The notes under the pieces were generated by a model, which was given only the letters and a program-made list of their open reading frames with translations, was not told the origin of the DNA and did no database searches. Shown piece by piece: positions 11,818 through 21,687 of a stretch of DNA of 64,000 bases. The stretch spans positions 3,224,001 to 3,288,000 of the forward strand of contig JAQOTA010000054.1 in assembly GCA_029532415.1 (NCBI GenBank), in the 5' to 3' direction. The stretch is from Marasmius tenuissimus. Its lineage: Eukaryota > Basidiomycota > Agaricomycetes > Agaricales > Marasmiaceae. Every line of letters begins with the position of its first letter. Position 1 is the stretch's first letter. The translations under genes and the position numbers were made by a program.

Positions 11818-12156
11818 GTCATATGGGCTGATGTGCTGGTATTAGCTCCCTGTAGACTCTCCAGAGGGGTGTGGGGGCTCTTGCTGCCAGGCCTAGGTGG
11901 CGGGGGTGAAGGTCGTGGGAGCTGGGGGCACCAGTGTGTCTGAGCCCATTATGATGCAACCCTATTTACCACATAGTGTTGAGGAAACACTGTGGATATG
12001 TTTTGAGGGGCGGTTCCTAGAGAGGCGCACCTCCTTTCTAGTGGGGGACCTAGTTATTACGCATTTGTGGCACGCTGCATTTGTATATAGCGACCGGACT
12101 GTGTTCGTACACCGGTATATAAGAATATGATTCAAAAAAAAAAAAAAAAAAAAAAA

Positions 12157-12840
12157 GTACCTTCCATGCCAGTTTCAGAATGGCCTCTCCCTCCTCTCTT
12201 CAACATCTTCACACCATTGGACCAACATTCACTGGAATGCTCGATAGTGGGATTTTGAGACGTCAATGCCAGTATTCCTTGACATTCACTCAACAAAACA
12301 ATAAGAATATTGGGTCAAGGCCCTTGTCAAAGGAGGCATCTTTTGGGTACAGTTGCAGTATTCAGTATTCTACCCTCACCCAATGGACACCGTTTGTATG
12401 CAGGACTCAGAAGCTCTGAGGGCCATGGATGGGATCAATGCATCTGCTGCTCATGTGGTTGAGGCGCAACATGAATCCAATGTCAAAGAGGGTGCTGTCA
12501 ATGAACAACCCCTCCTCACACTATCTCTACTGTGTCTATCAGCAATCCTGTCGCTCTGAATGAACACCAAGCATCAACATGTACCTGGATCCTATGGAAA
12601 GGCATTATTCTATGCCTTTTCACACAGCATCCTGCTCATCCACACCACAATCATGGCAGCAATATTCTGCCTTCTCTGGCTCACCCTGGTTAGTTCCCTT
12701 CCTATGTTTGCAGTCGAGGCATTTTGAGAAGAACCCATAATCACCTCTTCTATCCCTTCTCAACAGCTCTTGCAAGTACTGGTCTCGATGATGTTCCTTC
12801 CAAATGATGTGCAGTCTTCTCTGTAGAGCATGTCAGGATA
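12157..12840. other. Unassigned sequence between LINE C and a gene remnant
   Basis: There is no recognisable coding, RNA or repeat signal. Short open frames at 12180-12419 and 12353-12559 show no motif I know. The stretch probably belongs to the same pre-insertion locus as the minus-strand remnant to its right. Confidence 0.4.
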
Positions 12841-13284
12841 ATAAATGGCTATGATATAAAATATCATACGCACTGAACGTTTCGACTGCTTCGCCTTCAG
12901 CAAGGGCTCGTTTGGATTGTGATTTCAAGGTGTCTCGTACGGTTCCCACTGCCATTCTGCCACATACAATTGTCCCGTTATCATCCAAGGCAAACATGTT
13001 GCTGTCCTCAGGTTCCCAGCTTGTACCGTGTGTCCAGCCCGTCTTCCCTTACATAGGAGAGCACTTACCCTGAACAACATCTGCCTTTGCCTGTGTGACC
13101 CAAACCTCCTTTGTGTAGGAGACCTCATAATCGTTGTCTTTGGCTTGGAAGGTGTATATGGTCTTGGCTGGTCTTATGGAGACCTTGTGACATTTATTCA
13201 GCACAACATAAAAGTTAGGATTATCCTCATGCAAGCATATTGGGCCATACCTTCTGCAATTTTTGAGGACACAAGTGACGAACA

Positions 13285-13300
13285 GGAAAATTGGTTTACA
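13285..13300. repeat. Left TSD of LINE D
   Basis: GGAAAATTGGTTTACA is repeated exactly at 14898-14913 and brackets LINE D on its poly(T) side. Confidence 0.93.
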
Positions 13301-14897
13301 TTTTTTTTTTTTTTTTTAAATCATATTCTTGTATACCGGTGTACGAACACAGTCCGGTTGCTATATACAAATGCAGCATCCCACAAATGCGTAATAACTA
13401 GATCCCCCACTAGAAAGGAGGTGCGCCTCGGTAAGAACCGCTCCTCAGAACGTATCCACAGTGTTTCCCCACACTATGTGGTAGATAGGATTATATCATC
13501 ATGGGCTAAGACACACTGGTGCCCCCTGCTCCCACGTCCTTCACCCCCGCCACCTAGGCTCGGTAGCAAGGGTCCGCACACCCCTCCGTAGAGTCTACGG
13601 GGAGCTAATTCCAGCACATCAGCCCAGATGACTTACCCAACTCCTTCAGCTTCTGCTTGGGAGGGAAAGGCAAACGCCCGAGGGTTTGCCTTCAGGTAAG
13701 CTATAAGACCCGGAAGCCGGTTAAGCGAAGCTCCGCGCTCAAGTTCTGAGCATCGGTAAAGTACGTGTGCCCTGGTACCAGGTTCCACACCGCACAAGCA
13801 GGATAGATCTGCCTGAATATTAAACCGCTGGTAGTACTCTCCAATCGGTGCGTGTCCCAGAATGCATCGAGTCATTCTGGTTGTCAAAGAAAGCGACCCT
13901 CCGGCCAACTTTAGCCATGTTCCTCCCTTGAGGTACGATGGCTGTAGAGGACGATCTTTAAGATCTTGTAGCTCGTAAAAGTGCCTGCCTCTATATGATG
14001 GGTCCTGAAAGCGCGATACCCACGCATCCTGGCCTGCCTTGGTGGCTTCTTGACGGAGCCTATCCAACGATGTTTGAGGCACTGCCCCCACGCCTATGGG
14101 GGGTAGTCCTCTGACAGATTCATGAGCGAGCTGGTGAATACTCCATTTCGCTTTTGAAGGTACTTGGATGAAGGTCACCTTGCGGTCATCTCCTCCTGCA
14201 AACCAGTCAGATAACGCCCTACATACAGCCAGAGAGTGACTCTGTCCTGAGTGTATGGACGGGTCGATTGCCCGCTTTGCTGCAGCAATGCAGTCGGTAA
14301 ATAATACAAAGTGGTTGCTTTCCCCGCATGACATAGCCATGTAGGAAATTGCCACCCGTATAGCATACAACTCCGCATCCGGAGCCGTAACAACACCTGA
14401 AGCGTACCTGGTCTGATGAATCAGGTCTCCACTTCTGTATATCATAGCCGCTGAGGCGGCTTGATGTCTAGGGTTCTGCGGCACCGAAGCATCAGTGGCC
14501 GCAACAACTGTATCAGGATCATCTTCGAGTATCTCGAGTTTACGATCTAGAAATGTAACCCACTCAGCTAAGCTTTCGGACTCGGACTTTTCCTTGTCCT
14601 TGGCTTGCTCAGTGAATGTAATACGGTCAGGATACCTATCCCGCAATCGGTTGCCAGGGTTTGCATCCTCGTGAGTGGGATCAAACTCCTCGGTAAGCTT
14701 GGTGGAGACCTTGTCGATCTCCATAACGGTGCCTTTGACCTTCTTTCGGACTGCTTCCGTTAGATTGGCCAATGACTTGGGATGTGGGGTGGCGTCTTTG
14801 ACTTGTGCTCCCCTAAGTAAAGATCTTGTCGGGTGTGTGCTCGACAGTGTGGCTACCCTGTAATCCGCCCTGGTGGCAAGTTTACGAAGGTGGATGT
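13301..14897 (-). mobile_element. LINE copy D, 5'-truncated, with perfect 16-bp TSD
   Basis: On the minus strand the copy starts in the ORF2 linker (HIHLRKLATRADYRV), continues through RNase H, the zinc-like tail and the shared 3' UTR, and ends in an A tail (T run at 13301-13317). Perfect 16-bp direct repeats flank it. They mark target-primed insertion into the unrecognised gene on the same strand. The last couple of bases at the 5' junction are ambiguous with the TSD. Confidence 0.96.
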
Positions 14898-15003
14898 GGA
14901 AAATTGGTTTACATAACCCAAATATTTCTGCTCCCTCCTTTGTCCGTCTCTTCCCATTGTACCATGACACCTGAACAGTGGTCAAAATATTGCTACCATA
15001 CAC
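13633..15003 (-). pseudogene. Chimeric ORF: gene remnant fused to LINE ORF2 C-terminus
   Basis: A 456-codon open frame begins in flanking gene sequence (about 35 codons ending LCKPIF) and crosses the insertion point into the LINE D ORF2 C-terminal region. It contains the linker, an RNase H domain with VVAATDA and FVLFTDC, the HQLAHE segment and the CLCG...HVLYRC tail, and ends at the normal ORF2 stop. The fusion is in frame and has no internal stop. If the locus is transcribed, it could make a host-RNase H fusion. It may equally be accidental, because about one insertion in three would be in frame. Confidence 0.75.
14898..14913. repeat. Right TSD of LINE D
   Basis: An exact copy of 13285-13300, at the truncated 5' end of the LINE. 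Confidence 0.93.
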
Positions 15004-15060
15004 TGTCTAAACCTCCTGGTGAGCTCCTCTCGTTCATGTTTTTGCTCATCTGACTGTACC

Positions 15061-16425
15061 TTTGCTCAGGATATTTATTGGCACTAATAACTTCAACACC
15101 CTGTCCCCACTGTCCAGATCTATATCGCTCAGCCACGGAATTCTCAGTGTCCTCCTCCATTTATCTGTCACAATTCCTTGCTCTGCAACACCTGAACATC
15201 CAGCAACAGCTACAAGAAATGTTTGCAGCAGACAACCCAGGAGAGGATCTCGATCTTCTTGAACACCCAGATGTCCTGCCAGGTGTAAAGAGTGTACATT
15301 GGCATAACAAATTTCAAGTTCTTGGCGGCAGGCTGGATCTGTTGTGGATGCTGACAAATTGGTGACCCACATGAACGAGAAGACCCTCCCCCAAATTCTG
15401 TTTCATTTCGCTGAGCGACTCCAGCAGACTGAGAAGGAGCATACTGTCCTCCTCGTCCATGGACTTGATGACTGTGTGGTAGATGAGATCGCATCTGTGA
15501 TACACTTGTATACGTATGACTCTCTGTACATGACTTTGGTTCAATTTCTTATGTGCTCACGCAGGAATTTGGGCGATGATGTACCGGTGCTCCTATCCCC
15601 TTGCTTTTCAACTGGCTCTCATTCCTTTTAGTGCAGAACCAGCCCCAAATGAGCTCTTCAAGCTTTTCTGCTCAATGCTCCTTGCCATACCAGCTATGAC
15701 TGAGGAGCATATGTCTCTGGTCATAGGCTGGTATCCCAACTGGAGGAAATTGAACAGAGCATTGAAGATGTTCAAAGCAGGCATGTCAAACTGAATCCAG
15801 CTTTGGTAGGTTTTCAGCCTTTCATCATTCATAGATGTTTCCTGATCAGTCCCTGCAGTTTCCTGTTCACCACAATGCTGGTGGCCCGAACAAGCTTGTT
15901 GATGTTTACCTCAGATTGACGGTGAAGCTGCATGCCCAATCAGGACAGTTATAAACCCAGTCGGTGATTTTGGGCTTCTCTCAACAGAACTGCGGGACCT
16001 TCTTCCACAATTCTTTGTCGACAGGTGGCTCGGAGTCATACTCGGAGGAGGAGTTGCTGCTGGCTTCGTCTTCTGTGAACAGGGCAAAGGAGAGCGTTGG
16101 AAACCGGAGAGCTGCATAGCAGTCAGTCGAAGTCGCCTTGGGGGCATTGCGAGAAGGAACAGCACGCGTTATTTGTTCAAATTTTTTGTTTGATTTGTTT
16201 TTTTTCAGCAGACCAGCGGTGCTGATTATCTTTGATGGTTATCTGCGAGATTGTAGATAACAATTTGGTGGCAGTGAAAGATCAGGTGACGCTGTTGTTT
16301 TTTTGTTTGAGTGACTGTGCCCTGTGCCCTGTGCCCATTTCGTACCCATCACCATTACTTCCTGCCCCATTGCCATTCCCATTGCTGTTGCTCTCCCTTC
16401 TTCGATCCTTCACTATAATAAAAAC
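15061..16425 (+). other. Unrecognised gene-like stretch, plus strand
   Basis: Several short plus-strand frames look coding and could be exons: 15078-15282 (containing LNIQQQLQEMFAADNPGEDL), 15344-15631 (DADKLVTHMNEKTLPQILFH, VLLVHGLDDCVVDEIASVIH) and 15576-15794 (EPAPNELFKLFCSMLLAIPA). A possible 49-nt intron with a GTGTAAAG donor and a GGCAG acceptor lies at about 15282-15330. I know no family with these motifs. The remainder to 16425 is T/C-rich with no clear signal. It could be a decayed host or element-associated gene. Confidence 0.35.
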
Positions 16426-16884
16426 TACCGATGCTCAGAACTTGAGCGCGGAAACTCGCTCTAATGGCTTCCGGGCCTGATAGCTTATTTGAAGGCAAAC
16501 CCTAGGGCGTTTGCTTTCCCCTCCCAAGCAGTAGCAGAAGGAATCGGGTAAGTCATCTGGGCTGACGTGCTGGAATTAGCTCCCCATAGACTCTCCGGAG
16601 GGGTGTGGGGGCCCTTGCTGCCGAGCCTAGGTGGTGGGGGTGAAGGACGTGGGAGCAGGGGGCACTAGTGTGTCTGAGCCCATGATGATGAACCCTATTT
16701 ACCACATAGTGTTGGGGAAACACTGTGGATACGTACTGAGGGGCGATTCCTAGAGAGGCGCACCTCCTTCCTAGCGGGGGATCTAGTTATTACGCATTTG
16801 TGGCATGCTGCATTTGTATATAGTGACCGGACTGTGTTTGTACACCGGTATATAAGAATATGATTAAAAAAAAAAAAAAAAAAA
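16426..16884 (+). mobile_element. LINE tail fragment E
   Basis: It starts in the last ~45 codons of ORF2 at TACCGATGCTCAGAACTTGA and carries the whole shared 3' UTR and an A tail (16866-16884). The coding tail is frameshifted near 16460. No TSD could be found. The right flank reads as gypsy-1 gag, so the insertion probably fell in or beside that element. Confidence 0.92.
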
Positions 16885-16885
16885 T

Positions 16886-17230
16886 CTGTTCTCATAAAGA
16901 CTTCACGGCTAAATCAAAAATACATAACACCAATGATTGTTATGAGAAGCCTGGGAATGAGCACAAATGACTTGCTCCAAGAGCTTCAACATCAAATCCT
17001 TCAACATCAGGTCAAGGCAACAAGGACAGAAACTCTGGTAAAGGTACAGCCTCCAGCAAAACCTTCTACCAATGGCTATTAGAAATGGCCAAAGAAATGG
17101 CCAAAGAATATGATATTGACACCTTGGATGCCCCATCTGAAGTCAACATCAACTCTGTGAGTATCCAGGAAATAGTCGAAACCAAGTCTTCTGAGATGGG
17201 GACAACTGCACAAGTTGATAGGACCTTCTC
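16886..17230 (+). pseudogene. Gypsy-1 gag C-terminal remnant
   Basis: The plus strand reads KSKIHNTNDCYEKPGNEH, a stop, then a Ser/Thr/Lys-rich tail with WLLEMAKEMAKEYDIDTLDA. A nucleocapsid tail just upstream of a protease is expected in Ty3/gypsy. No CCHC knuckle survives. The assignment rests mainly on position. Confidence 0.5.
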
Positions 17231-17329
17231 AACCAGCCGGTAAAGGAAGAAGACAATTTGATGATCCAATGTAGATTTTCCTGATAGACTGTAGAGGATA
17301 ATGTCTGTAATCTACAGTCAGGGAGTAGT

Positions 17330-17716
17330 GTGCCCTCATTTGGTGCTGAGCAGGACTCAGTAGAAGTAGGACTGGAATCTTGTACAGTAGATATTGCTCA
17401 CAACAAGACTTTTTTCTTTAGAATTCCAGTTACACTTTGGGTATACGGATATAAAGTGCAGACAGAGGCTCTAGTTGATTCTGGTGCCACAATGAATTTC
17501 ATTGATAAATTGTTTGTTGAAAGAAATCATCTGGTAACTAATAAACTGACAACTTCATATGAAGTTAAAGATGTGGATGGAACTTTCAATATTTCAGGGC
17601 AAATAAGGGAATATCTCCGTGCCTATGAGCAAATTGGGACCCATAAGACCACACATTACCTTTTCATCACCCAAGTTGCGGACAAGGAAATGATGATTGG
17701 CTACTCTTATCTCTAA
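17330..17716 (+). pseudogene. Gypsy-1 aspartic protease remnant
   Basis: The open segment contains the retropepsin active-site motif ALVDSGATMNFIDKLF at about residues 51-66 and a downstream hydrophobic VADKEMMIGYSYL. It would process the gag-pol polyprotein. It ends in a TAA, where related elements continue toward RT. No methionine near the true domain start suggests a separate ORF, so this is part of a larger polyprotein. Confidence 0.85.
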
Positions 17717-18159
17717 TAAGCACAATCCAGAAACAGACTGGCGTAAAGGTGAATGGAAGTTCTCCAGGTGTCCAGACACATGCGCCACTAGTCTGTAAAA
17801 CACCAGATCTCAAGGCTGGAACCAAAGAACTTGAACTCGACTCAGGATTGCCGTGGGATGACTCACTGGACAGTTTAGGAGAGGAAGACTCTGACAATCC
17901 TTATATCAACTAGGTAGATATTGAAGACCCAGATGACCACAAACAAGCAAAAGTTATTGTGTCCATGTTCGAAGATGACTTGGACAAGAATCTCAACAGA
18001 TCAGATGAGGACACCAGAAATTGGAAGTCCCATGTGCCAAAATGGTTACACCCCTATGGCAACGTCTTTTCCAAGAGAAAGTCAGAGTGGGTGCTGGAAC
18101 ATAAAGCATACGACCATCTGATTGAGTTTGTGGAAGGGTTCAACACTTCCCAAACCATC

Positions 18160-19640
18160 TAAACTATATCCGCTATCTCCAAAGGAATGAAACTCTTTGG
18201 ATGAGTGGATTGATGAGGAACTCCAAAAGGGTTACATTAGACCATCAAAAAGTCCTGTAGCCGTACCTTTCTTCTTTGTCAAAAAGCATGATGAAAGTCT
18301 TAGACCTGTAATGGACTATCATACTCTCAACTCTGTAAATGTAAAGAACTGCTATCCAATTCCATGAATCTCAGACCTAATTGATTTGCTTAGTCAAGCA
18401 TCAATTTTCACCAAGATTGATCTATGATGGGGATATAATAACATCTGCATTCATGAAGGTGATGAGTGGAAGACAGCATTCATGACGGAACGAGGTTTAT
18501 TTGAGGCTACAGTTATGTATTTTGGGTTTTTGAATGCACCAGCGACATTTCAGTTGACGATGAATAACATCTTAGGAGATCTTATCTGGGATGGCAAAGT
18601 TATGGTGTATTTAGACGTCATTCTTATCTTTGGAAACAACTTAAAAGAACATTGCAAAATCGTTCAAGAAGTTCTGAAAAGGCTTCAAGATAACGATCTC
18701 TATGCTAAAGCAGAGAAGTGCTTCTTCCAGAAGTATCAAATTGATTATCTTGGTATGATCATCTCAAAGGGACACATTGCAATGGATCCAAAGAAACTTT
18801 CAGGAGTTCAAGAATGGCCAATATCTGCGAAAGTAAAGGATGTGCAAGCTTTCCTGGGATTTGCAAACTTCTATTGTAGATTCATCAAAGATTTTGCAAA
18901 GATTGCAAAACCACTCACCACTCTTACCAAAAAGGAACAACCTTGAGCATGGGGCAAAGATCAAAAGAATGCTTTTGAGGCTCTGAAAAAGGCCTTTACT
19001 TCAGCTCCCATACTTCAAATTTCAGATGACACAAGTCCATTCCACCTTTCTACCAATGCTAGCGACCTTGCCGTTGGTGCTGTCTTATCTTGACTGGACC
19101 CAGCAGATCAACTCTGGCATCCAGTTGTGTTCTATTCAAAATCTCTTGATGTACATGAATGTAATTATGAGATTTATGACAAAGAGCTACTTGCAATAAT
19201 TATATGCATTGGAAGAATATAGACATTACTTGGAAGGACATCCAGAAAAATTTGAGATTTGGTTGGATCATCAGAATCTGACATACTTCAAATCAGCCCA
19301 GAAATTAACAAGGAGGCAAGCAAGATGGGCTCTGTACCTCACATGCTTTAACTATTCCCTACACCATAAACCTAGTAAAACAATGCAAGCAGAAGACCCT
19401 CTGTCCAGGAGACCAAATCATGAGGAGGGGGTAAACCTTGATAATTGTGATCAAATTTTGCTCAAACCTGAATTTTTTGCCATTCAGGCGCTCAAGGCTA
19501 CTTGTGAATCACCTGTAGACAACAATCAAATCCTAAGAGAGGTCAAAGAAGCATTGCTATCAGATGAACTTACAAAGGACTATAAGTCACTTCTAGAATC
19601 AAGACCATGAGAATTCAAGAAATCTTTGGAAGATTGGAAC
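18160..19640 (+). pseudogene. Gypsy-1 RT-RNase H, multiple TGA stops
   Basis: RT begins around PFFFVKKHDESLRPVMDY and includes ATVMYFGFLNAPATFQ. The catalytic YxDD box reads YLDVILIF, so the second aspartate is lost. RNase H follows (LAVGAVLS near 19070, [11 protein letters not shown] near 19165, IWLDHQNL near 19260) with the LTRRQARWALYL linker. In-frame stops at 18188, 18365, 18425, 18944, 19091 and 19608 are all TGA, mostly where the family has arginine. A frame change occurs near 18160. Confidence 0.9.
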
Positions 19641-19680
19641 TTTGAGAATGGACTTCTACTCTATCGAGGAATACAACAAT

Positions 19681-20157
19681 TGTCACGAATTGCCTCTGTG
19701 AAGAAACCTCTCAAGCCACCTGAACTCACTCAGAGATAAGACTAGTTGATAGAAAAGTAAAAGAGTAGATTGAGCAGCCAAAAGCTCAACCCAGCACAAG
19801 TGCTACAAGTGGTGGAGAGACAAAGTAGACAAGCTGGGAAACTACCTACAGAGACCATGAGTATATATGAGAATACGCATCACAAGGAATGAATGAAATG
19901 ATGAGAACTGTCAAAAGTATTCATGAGAGAAAAGTGGGGAAGTCAAACCAAACATGTAATCAAAAGGTGATTGTTCCATAATGAAAAGACCAAAATAATT
20001 GATATGGCTCAATAAGTAAATGAGCATAACAGGTGCCAATGCTATGTCGATGGGAGAATTGATTGGAATGACTCTGGTGATGGTAAATGGCAAGATTCGG
20101 AGAAGTAAGGCCGGCATCAGGGTGGACAGGAAAAAAGAATAGTGACAGTTTGTGACA
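19681..20157 (+). repeat. Solo LTR, family S, inside gypsy-1 pol
   Basis: A 477-bp repeat starts TGTCACGAATTG and ends CAGTTTGTGACA. Relatives lie at 39256-39720 (opposite orientation), 61610-62080, 62771-63215, 63220-63688 and 63844-64000. TG...CA ends and a TATATA-type core are LTR-like, and a relative at 61610 has a 5-bp TSD. It splits gypsy-1 between RNase H and the integrase zinc finger. A clean TSD is not obvious here. Confidence 0.75.
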
Positions 20158-20470
20158 ACCACGAGTTGTTCAAATCCACCATGATATCACCTCTGCTGAA
20201 CACCCTGGTAGATGGAAAACTTACAAACTTGTGACTCATAATTATTGGTGGCCTGGCATGTCAGTTTTTGTGAAGAAATATGTCACAGGTTGTGATACTT
20301 GCCAACATAGAATTGCCCTGAACAGCCATTTGGACCATTACAGCCAAACAAGGTTCCTAATGGACCTTGGGAAATTATCTCCATTGACCTTATTACCCAG
20401 CTACCACCTTTGCTCAAATACAATGCAATCTGTGTTGTGGTTGATCAACTCACCAAGCGGGCTCACTTCT
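20158..20470 (+). pseudogene. Gypsy-1 integrase zinc finger and start of catalytic core
   Basis: The plus strand reads VVQIHHDITSAEHPGRWKT, NYWWPGMSVFVKKYV and CDTCQ, which is the HHCC zinc-binding domain. A frame change follows, then the first catalytic aspartate region ISIDLITQLPPLLKYN. Similarity ends near 20465, before the second Asp and the Glu of the D,D-35-E triad. Confidence 0.88.
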
Positions 20471-20734
20471 CCCCTCTGACCTTGTGGTTCGCACACAAGT
20501 GAAGTGGAACAAAAGTACCATTAGACTATTGGGTCTTTTATCACAAATTCACTACTCACCTGCTCAGATGTGGTTTTGATGATAAGGGAATAACTGATGT
20601 GAATGCAGAGAGCAGAGGAGATGTTGTCAAAGGACAGAAGACGTTCTTTAGTCTGAGGTTTATGTGCTCAAATGATCCAGCTTATAACCCTGACTGGTCT
20701 AAGTCCAAGCTTCTTGTACTCCTTGACTTTCTCT

Positions 20735-21350
20735 GGAGCGTTTTTAAGTTACTGGCTGTTCCCAGGAGTTCTCATCTTGGCTTTCACCTTCACATCTTAT
20801 TAAGTAATAAGTTGTCTTTCCACAAATACAATGTTGCAGGATTCTGTCAACCACCCATTCTAGGTGACCTTTCACCACAATTGGTTCAGGTGCAGGTGGC
20901 TTTTGTTCAATGATAGTGGGTTCGTTATCTGTGGCAAGCTTGCTAGCATGAAAAACAGGATGATATGCTCAGAATTTCAATGGCATCTCAAGTTTAAAGG
21001 TAACTGGTGACAACTTTTCAATAATTGTGAAAGGTCCCTCATGTCTCAGACTGAGGGCCCATTCCTTATCCTGATAGTCTTTCAGATTCAGCAGTACTTT
21101 TTCTCCCACTTTGAAGGGAACATTTTGAACCCCCTGGTTGTAGTACCACTTCATCCTTTCAGCTGCAAGCTTCAGGGCTGCTTTTGCTTGCTCCTGAGCA
21201 TCAAGTTGTTGATAAAAAATGTCGTTAAGGTTGTTGTTCTTTGAAAGCTCCTTGGCCAATGTTGGTCCAGCTTGTAAGTGTCAAGCATACTCCAGAAAGA
21301 AAGGACTTGACTTTGTCCCTTTATGTGCTGCGTTATTGTAAGCAAATTCT
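20735..21350 (-). pseudogene. Gypsy-3 integrase C-terminus and chromodomain (left part)
   Basis: The minus strand encodes the integrase C-terminal module (FKVGEKVLLNLKDYQDKEWA, RHEGPFTIIEKLSPVTFKLE) and then a chromodomain-like segment with EWVVDRILQH, KTTYYLIRCEG and a DENSWE motif (about 20955-20790). A chromodomain marks a chromovirus that targets heterochromatin. The right end of this piece is cut by LINE F; the upstream half is at 27489-27800. Confidence 0.88.
21336..21350. repeat. Left TSD of LINE F
   Basis: TTGTAAGCAAATTCT is repeated exactly at 27489-27503 on the other side of LINE F. The first base is within a T-rich context, so 14-15 bp are certain. Confidence 0.93.
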
Positions 21351-21687
21351 TTTTTTTTTTTTTTTTTTTTTGAATCATATTCTTATATACCGGTGTACGA
21401 ACACAGTCCGGTCGCTATCTACAAATGCAGCATCCCACAAATGCATAATAACTAGATCCCCCACTAGAAAGGAGGTACGCCCCCCTAAGGAACCGTACCT
21501 CAGAACGTGTCCACAGTGTTTCATCACACTACGTGGTAGATGAGGCTATATCATCCTGGGCTATGACGCACTAGTGCCCCCTGCTCCCACGTCCTTCACC
21601 CCCGCCACCTAGGCCTGGCAGCAAGAGCCCGCACACCCCTCCGAAGAGTCTACGGGGAGCTAACTCCAGCACATCGGCCCAAGAGAC

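Larger units (their letters stand above)
8199..12156 (+). mobile_element. LINE copy C, 5'-truncated, head-to-tail behind LINE B
   Basis: Similarity to ORF2 starts at GGGGAGAGAGTG directly after the A tail of LINE B, with no spacer. It ends in the common 3' UTR and a poly(A) at 12134-12156. ORF1 and the first ~55 codons of ORF2 are missing. The junction suggests that C was inserted at or in the A tail of B, where a TSD made of A residues would be invisible. A template-switch origin is also possible. Confidence 0.93.
12841..15003 (-). pseudogene. Unrecognised gene remnant split by LINE D
   Basis: On the minus strand, sequence right of LINE D (about 15003 to 14898) reads into sequence left of it (13300 to about 12841). 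The plausible product has the segments YNGKRRTKEGAEIFGLCKPI, then YGPICLHEDNPNFYVVLN, TIYTFQAKDNDYEVSYTKEV, and after a likely intron or frame change EPEDSNMFALDDNGTIVCGR. A possible intron donor GTAAGT lies near 13085. The family is unknown to me. The codon-like quality suggests a former gene, host or element-borne, that was disrupted by LINE D inserted in the same orientation. Confidence 0.5.
16885..20470 (+). mobile_element. Gypsy-1: decayed plus-strand Ty3/gypsy relic
   Basis: Plus-strand order is gag tail, aspartic protease, RT, RNase H, and integrase zinc finger and start of core. It is interrupted by a solo LTR at 19681-20157. No LTR of its own was found. Similarity stops near 20465 and the neighbouring gypsy-3 relic lies on the opposite strand. 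The gag-PR-RT-RH-IN order defines Ty3/gypsy. Confidence 0.88.

Noticed and set aside
16232..16480. 82-codon frame ending in a hydrophobic run (membrane peptide?)
   Set aside because: It is a pyrimidine-rich stretch running into the LINE E tail. It has no homologue in the window and no gene context.
19673..20159. ACAAC as TSD of the solo LTR in gypsy-1
   Set aside because: It restores a plausible frame, but it would cut into the TGTCAC/GTGACA ends shared by all family members. I left the TSD unresolved.
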